Shown: in pieces, positions 25,771 to 34,491 of the stretch
How positions within the stretch are numbered: the stretch's first letter is position 1
How the letters are laid out: the number at the start of each line of letters is the position of its first letter
DNA from: JAAYHV01 sp964400515
GTDB lineage: Bacteria; Bacillota; Clostridia; Peptostreptococcales; Anaerovoracaceae
Length of the DNA: 64,000 nucleotides
NCBI GenBank assembly: GCA_964400515.1
Contig: CAYNTJ010000003.1
Span: 111,111 to 175,110 of the forward strand
Reading direction: 5' to 3'
Notes under the pieces: generated by a model
The model's database searches: none
What the model was told of the DNA's origin: nothing
Seen by the model: the letters and a program-made list of their open reading frames with translations, nothing else
Position numbers and translations under genes: made by a program

Positions 25771-26934
25771 ATGAACAGGTTATTTGAGATATTTATTAAA
25801 AATCATGATAATGTTACCGATCCCGAGGTAAGGATGTCATATGGCAAATTTGCAGGAATTGTGGGTATAATCACCAATTCCTTTTTAACCCTAATCAAAA
25901 TAATTACAGGTGTACTAATAAACAGCATTTCCATATTAGCTGACGGTATCAATAATCTAACGGACGCAACATCATCTGTTATTACTTTAGTCGGTTTTAA
26001 ACTGTCTGCATTACCGGAAGATAAGGATCATCCCTATGGTCATGCAAGAATTGAATATATCACAGGACTTATCATTTCTGTCCTTGTAATAACCGTGGGC
26101 ATCGAACTTGGAAGAAGCTCCATTGATAAAATAATTCATCCCGAAGAAGTAACATTCAATTATATCGTTGTAATCATCCTGATAACTGCCATACTATTAA
26201 AGCTATGGCAAGCCGTCTTTTATTTTGCGGCAGGTAAGAAAATAGATTCCACCGCCCTCAAGGCCAGCGGTATTGACAGCAGAAACGATCTGGTATCCAC
26301 ATCCTTGGTTCTTTTAGGTCTAATAGTTTCCCATTACCTCGATTTTAATTGCGATGGTTATATAGGACTACTCGTATCCGCTTTTATTATCTATTCGGGC
26401 ATTATGCTTATTAAAGAAACCAGCAGTCCTCTCCTTGGAGAAGCCCCTTCGGAAGAACTGGTTAAGAACATCAGAACCATAGTGGAGTCCCATGATAAAG
26501 TTCATGGAACCCATGATCTTATGGTTCATAACTACGGACCGGGTAAAGTATTTGCATCAATACATATTGAGGTTAATGCAGATGAAGATATATTGGAAAG
26601 TCATGATTTGATTGACAACATCGAAAACGAAGTATACAAAAAGCTTAAAATACAGATTACCGGACATATGGATCCGATTAAAATAAATGACCCCATAAGA
26701 AACAAGGTATTAGAAGCTCTTTCATCAAAAATTGATGAACTGGACTGTGTTTCCAACATACACGATTTAAGAATTGTTCCCGGTCCAACTCATACTAATG
26801 TTATTTTCGATATAGTTATGGAGGATGGTTGTAAATACACGGAAAAAGAAATACTATCTTGGGCAACCAAGATAGTACATGAAATTGATTTAAAATATTT
26901 TGTTGTAATTAATTTTGATAAATCGTATCTTTAA
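25771..26934 (+). CDS. CDF family cation efflux protein
   Basis: Cation diffusion facilitator (387 aa) with about six membrane helices and classical metal-site residues: ADGINNLTD in helix 2, DKDHPYGHARIEY after it, and SGIDSRNDLVST in helix 5. The cytoplasmic part is unusually long, with two successive CTD-like modules (around HDLMVHNYGPGKVFASIHIE and HDLRIVPGPTHTNVIFDIVM). It probably exports Zn, Fe or Mn by proton antiport; the metal is not resolved. A GGAGG site 6 bp upstream fixes the ATG at 25771. Confidence 0.92.
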   Translation: MNRLFEIFIKNHDNVTDPEVRMSYGKFAGIVGIITNSFLTLIKIITGVLINSISILADGINNLTDATSSVITLVGFKLSALPEDKDHPYGHARIEYITGLIISVLVITVGIELGRSSIDKIIHPEEVTFNYIVVIILITAILLKLWQAVFYFAAGKKIDSTALKASGIDSRNDLVSTSLVLLGLIVSHYLDFNCDGYIGLLVSAFIIYSGIMLIKETSSPLLGEAPSEELVKNIRTIVESHDKVHGTHDLMVHNYGPGKVFASIHIEVNADEDILESHDLIDNIENEVYKKLKIQITGHMDPIKINDPIRNKVLEALSSKIDELDCVSNIHDLRIVPGPTHTNVIFDIVMEDGCKYTEKEILSWATKIVHEIDLKYFVVINFDKSYL

Positions 26935-28331
26935 TTCCACCAATCAGTATCTTTAATCCCAAGCTTATTAGCACTAAAGGCAGGATCCAAACCTGCCTTT
27001 TTTTGTTCCTCATAATCCTTAAGCACCTTGATAGCTATTTTCCCCAAGAACAACATTGCAATGCAGTTTATGGTAGTCATTACCCCCATAAGTACATCCG
27101 CAATATTCCAAGCAGTTGCCAAGCTGTATTGGGCTCCGATAAATACCATTAATACGGCAAGGGCTCTGAATATTTCCATAACAACTTTGTTATCGCTAAT
27201 AAACTTAATATTTGCCTCTGCATAAAAATAGTTACCTATTACAGATGTAAACGCAAACAGGCACATGGCAAATGTAAATATTATCAAACCCGCACTTCCG
27301 AAAAGGGTTTCAAAGCCCGCTTGAACAAGGGGCGCGCCATCCAATCCGGATTCCATGATTGAATCAGATGTCATCATCACTGTGAATGCTGTGGACGAGC
27401 AAATAACAAGAGTATCGATAAATACGGATAAAACCTGAACCAACCCCTGTTTTGCGGGATGACTTACATCCGCTGCCGCTGCTGCATTAGGTGCAGAACC
27501 CATTCCGGCTTCATTGGAAAACAACCCTCTTTTTATTCCGGCTACTACACAAGATCCGGCAAATCCTCCGAAAATCGCCTGAAAATCGAAAGCTTCCTCA
27601 AACATTATTCTTATTATACCGGGAAGCTCTCCTAGGTTCACGATAAATATGGCTAATCCCAATACTATGTATAAAATGGCCATCAAAGGAACCAACACTG
27701 ATGTAATCTTAGATATTACTTTTGTTCCTCCAAAAAAAGCTGTTGCTGCAAAAATTGCCAATACTATTCCTATCACCATGGGCGCCTTGCTTTGATGAAA
27801 ATTCGGCACAAATACTTCAAATGATGAGGCTATCGTTTGAGCTTGTAGGCCATTAAAACCAAACGCATATGTAAGTATCAAGGATATTGCGAATAAAACT
27901 CCCAGCCATCTGGCATGCATGGCTTTTTCGATGTAATATGCAGGTCCTCCTTTAAAGATTTTACCATCTTTTTCCTTGTATACTTGAGCTAAAGTACTCT
28001 CTACAAATGCTGAAGCTCCGCCAACTATGGCTATTATCCACATCCATACCACGGCTCCGACGCCTCCGGCCACAATAGCTGTTGCAACTCCCGCAATATT
28101 GCCCGTGCCCACCCTTGATGCCGTGGAAATCATTAAAGCTTCGAAGGATGACATGCTGTCTTTATCCATTCTTTTTTCTTTAACAACTCTAATTCCCTCG
28201 GGAATCATTCTTAACTGTACTGCTCTTGTTCTTATTGTGAAGTATAATCCTATGCCCAGTAATACAACAATTAGAAATTTGCCGTATATAAAACCGTTTA
28301 TATCTCCTAATAATAAATTAAATTGTTCCAT
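26931..28331 (-). CDS. Alanine/glycine:cation symporter (AgcS family)
   Basis: Sodium- or proton-coupled uptake of alanine or glycine by a membrane protein of 466 aa with about 10-11 helices. Family motifs are visible: STASRVGTGNIAGVATAI near residue 70, KGGPAYYIEKAM, and GLFSNEAGMGSAPNAAAA. The 3' end overlaps the end of the convergent CDF gene by 4 bp. Its last codons contain the hairpin that should terminate the CDF transcript from the other strand. Confidence 0.96.
   Translation of the reverse strand: MEQFNLLLGDINGFIYGKFLIVVLLGIGLYFTIRTRAVQLRMIPEGIRVVKEKRMDKDSMSSFEALMISTASRVGTGNIAGVATAIVAGGVGAVVWMWIIAIVGGASAFVESTLAQVYKEKDGKIFKGGPAYYIEKAMHARWLGVLFAISLILTYAFGFNGLQAQTIASSFEVFVPNFHQSKAPMVIGIVLAIFAATAFFGGTKVISKITSVLVPLMAILYIVLGLAIFIVNLGELPGIIRIMFEEAFDFQAIFGGFAGSCVVAGIKRGLFSNEAGMGSAPNAAAAADVSHPAKQGLVQVLSVFIDTLVICSSTAFTVMMTSDSIMESGLDGAPLVQAGFETLFGSAGLIIFTFAMCLFAFTSVIGNYFYAEANIKFISDNKVVMEIFRALAVLMVFIGAQYSLATAWNIADVLMGVMTTINCIAMLFLGKIAIKVLKDYEEQKKAGLDPAFSANKLGIKDTDWWN
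26976..27004 (+). terminator. Terminator of the plus-strand CDF gene, embedded in the symporter coding region
   Basis: AAAGGCAGG ATCCAAA CCTGCCTTT (26976-27000) is followed by TTTT on the plus strand. It lies inside the coding sequence of the convergent symporter (codons for KAGLDPAF), so one stretch serves both as coding DNA and as a terminator. Confidence 0.75.
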
Positions 28332-28360
28332 TCTTCTCTCCTAATCAAAAATTTAGGAAA

Positions 28361-28389
28361 ATTATAACATAATGAACTACGGCTATCAA
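28361..28389 (-). promoter_or_regulatory. Promoter of the alanine/glycine symporter gene
   Basis: Minus-strand TTGATA (28384-28389) and TATAAT (28361-28366), 17-bp spacer, about 30 bp before the ATG. No riboswitch fits in the short leader. Confidence 0.7.
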
Positions 28390-28390
28390 T

Positions 28391-28412
28391 AAAAAAACCC
28401 CTTTGAGGGGTT
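28391..28412 (-). terminator. Terminator of the ZIP transporter gene
   Basis: AACCCCT CAA AGGGGTT on the minus strand (28396-28412) followed by a T-run, 15 bp past the ZIP stop codon. Confidence 0.85.
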
Positions 28413-28426
28413 ATGTTTAAATATTT

Positions 28427-29209
28427 TTATCCCAATGCAATATCTAAAACCATCATTATAACAAATCCGATTGCTACGCCAATAGTCGAGTAGTCGCTGT
28501 GATTACCATCCTGTCCCTCGGGAACAAGCTCCTCCACAACTACATATATCATGGCGCCCGCTGCAAATGCCAATAAATAAGGCAATATCCCTGTTATTAG
28601 TCCCGTTAACAAAAGAGTGATGATTGCGGAAACAGGTTCCACCGCCCCCGAAAAGAAGCCAAGGGCAAAAGCTTTTCCCTTTGATACTCCTCCGCTTTTT
28701 AGCGGCATTGATATGATTGCCCCCTCGGGAAAATTCTGTATGGCTATTCCCACAGCTAATACCATGGCTCCTGATAATGTAATCAATGTACTATTTGCAA
28801 TAACTCCCGCAAATACAACTCCAACCGCCATCCCTTCCGGAATATTATGTAATGTAACGGCTAAAAACAGCATGGTATTGTTGCTAAGATGGGCATTTAG
28901 CCCTTCCGGTTCACTTTCATTGGCGTGCAAGTGGGGTATCAATCTATCCAAAAGCAATAAGAAAAAAATCCCCAGCAAGAACCCTGAAGCCGCCGGTAAC
29001 CATTCTATTACTCCTTGCTCTTTAGCCATATCTACTGCAGGCATGATTAATGACCAAATAGACGCCGCTATCATAACCCCTGAAGCAAATCCCAAAAGGA
29101 ATTTTTCCAGCTTTTGATTAAAGGTGTCCCTCATAAAGATTACCATGAAACTGCCTAATGTAGTACCGATAAGGGGAATCATCAAACCACCAAAAATTTG
29201 TAATGTCAT
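28427..29209 (-). CDS. ZIP family metal transporter
   Basis: Divalent metal transporter (Zn, possibly Fe or Mn), 260 aa with eight predicted helices. The metal-site sequence HNIPEGMAVGVVF in helix 4 and NFPEGAIISMPL in helix 5 are both intact, and a histidine-containing loop (PHLHANESEP) lies between helices 3 and 4, all typical of the ZupT-like group. It has its own promoter and terminator. Direction is normally import into the cytosol. Confidence 0.94.
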   Translation of the reverse strand: MTLQIFGGLMIPLIGTTLGSFMVIFMRDTFNQKLEKFLLGFASGVMIAASIWSLIMPAVDMAKEQGVIEWLPAASGFLLGIFFLLLLDRLIPHLHANESEPEGLNAHLSNNTMLFLAVTLHNIPEGMAVGVVFAGVIANSTLITLSGAMVLAVGIAIQNFPEGAIISMPLKSGGVSKGKAFALGFFSGAVEPVSAIITLLLTGLITGILPYLLAFAAGAMIYVVVEELVPEGQDGNHSDYSTIGVAIGFVIMMVLDIALG

Positions 29210-29239
29210 GTAACACCTCCTTATTCTTAGTATAAATGA

Positions 29240-29268
29240 ATTATATCACCATTATTAACTCTCTTCAA
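29240..29268 (-). promoter_or_regulatory. Promoter of the ZIP transporter gene
   Basis: Minus-strand TTGAAG (29263-29268) and TATAAT (29240-29245) with a 17-bp spacer; the -35 box lies in the last codons of the upstream aldolase gene. Confidence 0.6.
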
Positions 29269-30358
29269 TAAGCCTGCACATCCTAAGAACATTATCAAGT
29301 GAATCCCCCAAGCATACCACACCATGATTTGCGATTATGCATGCGTTCTTGTTTTCAATTTCCTTTTTAACTGCATTAGTAAGTTTATTCGTTCCCGGAA
29401 GACCATATCCGGATACGGGTATCATACCCCTTGTTAACTTACCCAGCTTTGAATCAACCGGTTTTTCTTTATGGTTGGCTGCATTAACCGAAAGGGCATA
29501 TGAGTGAGTGTGAATAATAGCCATAACATCGGGTCTTTTTAAATATATCATTTGGTGCAGTTTTTTTTCACCCGACGGCTTTCTTTGGTTCCCATATTCC
29601 ATGGTTTTTAAATCAAGTCTTACCATGTCCTTCTCGGTTACATCATAATAGTCCATTCCCGACGGGGTGATCAGCATTTCATTTTCTGATAACCTGACAG
29701 AAATATTACCCCATGTTCCTTGCACTATGCTTTCATCCACCAAAATCTTGCCCGTTTCTACTAAATCTTTTCTTAAATTTTTTTCATAATCGGGATAATC
29801 AGGCAAATTAAGGAGTTCCTTGTTTGTTTTAGAATATTTATGCTTATACACACAATTCATCAGCAAACAATCAAATCTATTTAAGTATTTAATACTGCCT
29901 GCATTTAGTTCCACATAAGCACTCTTTTGGAGAATCCTGATGCCGGCCAAAGCTTCATTTAAATCCTTACCTAAGGAAATCCCTCCGTAGTTTTTTATGT
30001 AGCAGCCATTTCTTCTTCTTAATGCTTTCATAATATCTAAATTACTATTGCTTATGGCCACTTTAACATTAGTTCCAATAATCTGAGCCAAGTCATCCAA
30101 GCTTGGATAAACTGTTTTACTGATATTGCCCATCTCTTCATTTTTTATAATTATTATTGCATTTATGTTTTTACGGGAGTCAAATATGTCTCCAAAAAGA
30201 CCACCGGTTTTCTTGACATAATTAACTGAAGAGCTTAGCTCTTCATCTTCATTGTTGACCAGATATTCGTTTTCATTTACTCTAAACGCGACCCTTCCGT
30301 AAGCCCTGAATTTCTCGCAACCAAGTCTTTTGGAAAAATCAGCTAATACATCTTTCAT
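29255..30358 (-). CDS. Class II aldolase/adducin family protein with an extra degenerate module
   Basis: The C-terminal two-thirds (from about residue 190) is a complete class II aldolase/epimerase domain. It contains GTWGNISVRLS, the catalytic Glu in PSGEKKLHQMIY, metal His pair IHTHSYALS and the third His in IANHGVVCLG. The first 165 residues resemble a second, decayed copy lacking these residues (around AIIIIKNEEMGNISKT and GISLGKDLNEALAGI). Such enzymes split or epimerise sugar phosphates; the substrate is unknown. It overlaps the kinase gene by 4 bp, suggesting that it acts on the kinase product. Confidence 0.85.
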   Translation of the reverse strand: MKDVLADFSKRLGCEKFRAYGRVAFRVNENEYLVNNEDEELSSSVNYVKKTGGLFGDIFDSRKNINAIIIIKNEEMGNISKTVYPSLDDLAQIIGTNVKVAISNSNLDIMKALRRRNGCYIKNYGGISLGKDLNEALAGIRILQKSAYVELNAGSIKYLNRFDCLLMNCVYKHKYSKTNKELLNLPDYPDYEKNLRKDLVETGKILVDESIVQGTWGNISVRLSENEMLITPSGMDYYDVTEKDMVRLDLKTMEYGNQRKPSGEKKLHQMIYLKRPDVMAIIHTHSYALSVNAANHKEKPVDSKLGKLTRGMIPVSGYGLPGTNKLTNAVKKEIENKNACIIANHGVVCLGDSLDNVLRMCRLIEES

Positions 30359-31890
30359 TGCTTCTCTCCCTGAAATCTCTTTAGATTCGCCTCAATATAT
30401 GGTTTTCTCAATCCCATATATATACTTTTATAATCTTTAAACAGCTTGTTATATATAATCTGATTACCGGTATTTGGAATATATGATTTCTCCACACTTA
30501 CAAAAGCTTTAGCACTCTCAAAATCAGGAAGAACCTTAAGCCCTATTAGTGCAATCGCAGCTGCTCCCACTGCACCCGCATTTCTAGGATCCTTCACAAC
30601 ATCAATTTTGCTTCCCGTAATATCAGATATTATTTGCATCCATGCTTCATCTAGGCCTCCCCCGCCCAGTACTCTTAACTCCTTAATATTAAAACCATAA
30701 TCATTATTAAAATTTTCCAATATCCATCTTAGGTTATACCCTATGCCCTCATATACTGCCCTCATCATATGTTCCCTTGTGTGCTCCATTCCAATGTTAA
30801 AAAGCGTAGCCCTGGTTGTTGTGGTGGATACGGGACATCTTTCCCCCAGCATCCAAGGGGTGCATATCAAATGATTACTACCAACTGGTATATCCTTTAT
30901 TACATCATCCATATATTTAAATATATCATTTCCGTATTTTTCCTTTTCGGACTTGAAAAACTGATCCCTTATCCACTCGATATTCGCTCCGGCACTTTCA
31001 GTTATTCCCGCCACAAGATTCATTTTAGGATCGGCACTTTGTATGGCTGCTGCGCCATGCTTAAATTTAGTCGCATTCTTAGATATTCCTGCCACCCAAG
31101 CAGATGTTCCCAAATATATATGAACATCTCCGTCTGAGCACATACCAACCCCTACAGCGGCGGCCTGCACATCATCACAGCCTCCGAAACAAGGGGTCAT
31201 GGTGTTTAGTCCAAGCTCCTCTGCCGCCTTTTCAGTTAAATTTCCAATATGATCATAGCTTTTTACCAACCTGGGTAATTTTTTCATATCTATTCCGGCT
31301 AATGACATAACAGATAGCCAGTCCTTTTTCTTTAAATCAAGTCCATAGGACGATGCCCCCGATAATTCGGTAACCATTTCACCGGTACATTTAAATTTTA
31401 AATATCCGTTTACATCTAATATATGCTTTGCATTATCATAAACATCCGGCATTTCTTCCTTAAGCCATATGATTTTAGCAATGCAATCTTTTCCCATAAT
31501 TTCAGTTCCGGCAAGCAGCTTGAATATCTTTTTATTTCCAGCCTTTTTCATTATGCTTTGGGCTTGTTTTTCCGCTCTTCCATCAACCCATGTAATATTA
31601 TTATATAGATTATTACCATATTCATCCATAGGTATTACCCCTTGAGCCTGGGTAGAAAAAACTATTCCTCCAATGGCTTCAGGTTTGATATCATTCTCAT
31701 TTAGTATTCTATTACTGGTAATCTTCACCGCATTCCAATAGTCATTCGGGTCCTGCTCGACCCACGAAGGTCTCGGATAGTATGTGGGATATTTTTCACT
31801 GCAAGTGGCCCTAACATTACCTTTATAGTCTACGAGCACAGCTTTATCTGAGCTTGTGCCGATATCATGGGACAAAATATATTTTTCCAT
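30355..31890 (-). CDS. FGGY family carbohydrate kinase
   Basis: Sugar or polyol kinase (511 aa) of the xylulokinase/glycerol kinase superfamily. The N-terminal phosphate loop ILSHDIGTSSDKAVLVD, the substrate region PSWVEQDPNDYWNAV, and the C-terminal GGGGLDEAWMQIISDITG with GAVGAAAIALIG are all present, so it should be active. It lies between the aminotransferase and aldolase genes in one operon and probably phosphorylates the intermediate that the aldolase then cleaves. Xylulokinase itself is not established: no isomerase gene accompanies it. Confidence 0.9.
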   Translation of the reverse strand: MEKYILSHDIGTSSDKAVLVDYKGNVRATCSEKYPTYYPRPSWVEQDPNDYWNAVKITSNRILNENDIKPEAIGGIVFSTQAQGVIPMDEYGNNLYNNITWVDGRAEKQAQSIMKKAGNKKIFKLLAGTEIMGKDCIAKIIWLKEEMPDVYDNAKHILDVNGYLKFKCTGEMVTELSGASSYGLDLKKKDWLSVMSLAGIDMKKLPRLVKSYDHIGNLTEKAAEELGLNTMTPCFGGCDDVQAAAVGVGMCSDGDVHIYLGTSAWVAGISKNATKFKHGAAAIQSADPKMNLVAGITESAGANIEWIRDQFFKSEKEKYGNDIFKYMDDVIKDIPVGSNHLICTPWMLGERCPVSTTTTRATLFNIGMEHTREHMMRAVYEGIGYNLRWILENFNNDYGFNIKELRVLGGGGLDEAWMQIISDITGSKIDVVKDPRNAGAVGAAAIALIGLKVLPDFESAKAFVSVEKSYIPNTGNQIIYNKLFKDYKSIYMGLRKPYIEANLKRFQGEKQ

Positions 31891-31904
31891 ATGCGTTCAC
31901 CTTA

Positions 31905-33392
31905 TCAACCCTTGTTTGTTCTGACAACTTTTTTAAACACTTCGTCGAATCTATTTAATGCTTCATCTATCACTTCATCTGTATCGGCCATTGAGGTATA
32001 AAGTCTACTCCCGGCTAAGGTAACGATACCGTTCGCCATATAGGTGGCTCCCATTCTTTCCATGGAATCCTTTCTCATGTACATCATTTCTTTGTTTTTT
32101 AAAAGCCCCAGGGCAGATTTAAGTATATTAAAGGAGGAATAATCAAAACTCATGGCCCCGGTACATTCCAAATGTACAATAGATCCTTGGTTATATGTCA
32201 CATATGGCAATCCATGTTTTTCTATTAAATTCTTAAGTCCGTCAGTCAATCTGTCTCCTGCCCTTCCTGCAATCTCACAGGCACCCGTTCTTTTTATTTC
32301 ACTTATAGCTGTATATCCTGCCAGTGAAGAGAGTGGATTGGCGGCCAATGTGCCACCAACGTAAGCTCTATGCTTGCCCGTAGCCACCCCGGCAGCCATT
32401 AGTTCGGCGTATTCCCTTTTTCCTCCAACTCCTCCTGCAGCAGGATAACCTCCGGCAACAATTTTACCAAATATGGTTAAATCCGGTACTACATCAAAAT
32501 ATCCTTGAGCTCCGGCTATACCAACTCTAAAACCCGATACCACCTCATCAAATATTAAAAGCGCTCCATATTTATCACAAAGAGTTCTAACGCCTTTGTT
32601 ATATTCCTTAGATACGGGTCTTGTTCCACTTTCAGGTCCAACAGGTTCCACAATTACTGCTGCCGTGCCTCCTTTAATCCTGTTGAATTTTAACATTCTT
32701 TCCAGCATGGTTAAATCGTTCGGTCTTACCTCATCCGTCAACGAATAACATTTTTTAGGAATACCGTGGGATTCTAAAAAGCCTCTACTACCGGGTATTT
32801 TAAGTCCGTAAACCACTTGATCCGACCAACCATGGTAGGCACCACCAACCTTTATTACCCTTTTTTTACCCGTAGCTATTCTGGCTATCCTAAGGGAGGC
32901 CATAACCGCTTCTGTACCGCTTCCCAGCATTCTAAACATTTCCACATTGGGCATGCATTCATTTATTACCTTCGCCACCATGTATTCTGCTTCATGCAAA
33001 AGCCCGGTTACCGGTCCACAGTTGTTTATTAATTCTATTACCGCATCCCTTACCGGTTTATAATTGCTTCCTAAAATAGTCGGCCCACCGGCTTGAAGAA
33101 AATCAATATATTTATTCCCGTCCTTATCATAAAGATAAGCACCCTCTGCTTTATCAAAACATAGGGGAAATGGTTTGTTAAATGCCAAATTGTGTTGAAC
33201 TCCCCCGGGAATCCTCTCCCTTGTCTCTTCATAAAGAGCCTTTGACTTTTGACACTTTTCATCATAGTATTTCATGATTACATTTTGATAGTAATCATCA
33301 TCAACTTCCCAAATCTTTTCCGATGTAAGCTTATTTAATTTTTCATTTATCTCATTTGGGTCATCCCATCTGCTAATTCCACAGTTATTCAT
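31905..33392 (-). CDS. Class III PLP-dependent aminotransferase, glutamate-1-semialdehyde aminomutase-like
   Basis: A 495-aa PLP enzyme. The PLP pocket is seen in MLGSGTEAVMASLRIAR, the Asp in LLIFDEVVSGFRVG and the Schiff-base lysine in LTIFGKIVAGGYPAAGG. It resembles glutamate-1-semialdehyde 2,1-aminomutase but is about 60 residues longer, with an N-terminal extension, and no haem genes are near. Its operon partners are a sugar kinase and an aldolase, so it more likely transaminates or isomerises an amino polyol or amino acid destined for that pathway. The substrate is unknown. Its start overlaps the TetR gene. Confidence 0.88.
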   Translation of the reverse strand: MNNCGISRWDDPNEINEKLNKLTSEKIWEVDDDYYQNVIMKYYDEKCQKSKALYEETRERIPGGVQHNLAFNKPFPLCFDKAEGAYLYDKDGNKYIDFLQAGGPTILGSNYKPVRDAVIELINNCGPVTGLLHEAEYMVAKVINECMPNVEMFRMLGSGTEAVMASLRIARIATGKKRVIKVGGAYHGWSDQVVYGLKIPGSRGFLESHGIPKKCYSLTDEVRPNDLTMLERMLKFNRIKGGTAAVIVEPVGPESGTRPVSKEYNKGVRTLCDKYGALLIFDEVVSGFRVGIAGAQGYFDVVPDLTIFGKIVAGGYPAAGGVGGKREYAELMAAGVATGKHRAYVGGTLAANPLSSLAGYTAISEIKRTGACEIAGRAGDRLTDGLKNLIEKHGLPYVTYNQGSIVHLECTGAMSFDYSSFNILKSALGLLKNKEMMYMRKDSMERMGATYMANGIVTLAGSRLYTSMADTDEVIDEALNRFDEVFKKVVRTNKG

Positions 33393-33990
33393 CGATACCT
33401 CCGTATAATAAGTATTCCAAAGACATATTAAATTCCTTTACCATCTCATCTTTACAAAAATCTTCTCCCTTTATGTGTCTGTGATTCATCATTCCGTAGT
33501 AGATTCCCATAATTAATTCAGTGGTTTTTTCCAAAGAAAAAATATCAAGTATTTTTAATTTTTTAATGTTTTTTTCGTATCTCAAATGCTTAATGATAAT
33601 ATTCTCTATCTTAGTTATATTTGCTGCTTCATCGCTTAAAATAAGAACATTAATAAGCTTTGAAGTGACTTTAGGGTAATTTATTGAATCTTCTATGAGC
33701 TTATCAAAAAGATAGTATATGCCATCAATACCATATTTATTGCCGGCAGCTTCGATTTCACATAGTTCATCTATTTCAATATTAAACAGGGCAGACATTA
33801 GATTTTCCATAGAACCGAATCTGTTAAAAACTGTCATCCTGGAAACTTCTGCTTCATAAGCAATATCATCCACCGTAACATTTCCGATGCCCTTCTCTTC
33901 GAATTTTACCTTGGCGGCATGGAGAATAGCCTTCTCTGTCTTTTTAACCTTCTTCACTTTTTTTGATCCTCTCCTTCTTGGCCAACTCAT
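33385..33990 (-). CDS. TetR family transcriptional regulator
   Basis: The N-terminal helix-turn-helix is clear (KAILHAAKVKFEEKG, then VDDIAYEAEVSRMTVFNRFG). The C-terminal ligand domain of about 140 residues is not recognisable. The frame is open to a TTG at 34017; the ATG at 33990 is taken as the start, though neither has a strong ribosome binding site. The gene overlaps the GtrA-like frame upstream and the aminotransferase gene downstream. It is the likely regulator of the operon through the palindrome at 34429-34452. Confidence 0.9.
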   Translation of the reverse strand: MSWPRRRGSKKVKKVKKTEKAILHAAKVKFEEKGIGNVTVDDIAYEAEVSRMTVFNRFGSMENLMSALFNIEIDELCEIEAAGNKYGIDGIYYLFDKLIEDSINYPKVTSKLINVLILSDEAANITKIENIIIKHLRYEKNIKKLKILDIFSLEKTTELIMGIYYGMMNHRHIKGEDFCKDEMVKEFNMSLEYLLYGGIDE

Positions 33991-34399
33991 TTGTATCAAG
34001 GCTCTTGCTATATACAAAATATCTTTGTACTAAATATTCTGTAAAAAGATTTGTAAGCATGGTCAATCCTAAAACAAGGTATTCATTTAAACCTACCCTT
34101 TCGGTCAATGCTATTCCCCACTAAATAGAAGCCGGCGTAAAGATACAATAGTACCCAAAAATCTTTGTCATGGCTAAGGGAATATTTTCAACGGATTTAA
34201 ATGTAAACCTTCTGTTAAATGTAAAATTCCATATTATTGAACAAACCAATGCTATGAAATAGTTTGGCCCATAATCAGAATTTGCATCTATATTTGGCCA
34301 AGACACAAATTCATTAAGTAAGGTAAATACCGTTATCTCAATAATCCCTGCAGATATAGAAAATAGTACAAACTTTATTACTCTAATATAGTCTTTCAT
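33944..34399 (-). pseudogene. GtrA family membrane protein gene with an in-frame amber stop
   Basis: A GtrA-like protein of about 151 residues with four membrane helices. The frame from the ATG at 34399 reads well through SIIWNFTFNRRFTFKS, meets TAG at 34121-34123, and then continues in the same frame as WGIALTERVGLNEYLVLGLT to the usual GtrA ending YSKSLDTNELAKK. Family members have Trp-Trp-Gly at this place, so the TAG looks like a mutated TGG. The truncated 92-aa product would lack the last helices. GtrA proteins are thought to help flip lipid-linked sugars. It is first in the TetR operon. Confidence 0.85.
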
Positions 34400-34428
34400 T
34401 TTTTTCCTTCTCTTTTCATAATACGTGA

Positions 34429-34476
34429 ATAATTATACTCTAGTATAATTATATTTTTTATTTATTATACTGTCAA
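34429..34476 (-). promoter_or_regulatory. Consensus promoter with a perfect 24-bp palindromic operator
   Basis: The minus strand has the consensus -35 TTGACA (34471-34476) and -10 TATAAT (34448-34453) with a 17-bp spacer. A perfect inverted repeat with 11-bp arms (ATAATTATACT / AGTATAATTAT, 2-bp gap) occupies 34429-34452, covering the -10 box and expected start site. A TetR-family dimer is a natural candidate to bind it, and a TetR gene is in the operon it drives. Confidence 0.8.
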
Positions 34477-34491
34477 TCCAAAAACTCAACT

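Noticed and set aside
31905..33392. Haem biosynthesis gene hemL
   Set aside because: The protein resembles glutamate-1-semialdehyde aminomutase, but it is longer and lies with a sugar kinase and an aldolase, with no haem genes nearby.
20976..34123. UAG recoding (pyrrolysine) as the reason for two in-frame amber codons
   Set aside because: The two TAG sites stand for different family residues (Glu in the AlbA_2 protein, Trp in the GtrA protein), and TAG ends other genes here, for example at 48758-48760 and 36410-36412. No pyl genes are in the window. Mutation or sequence error is simpler.
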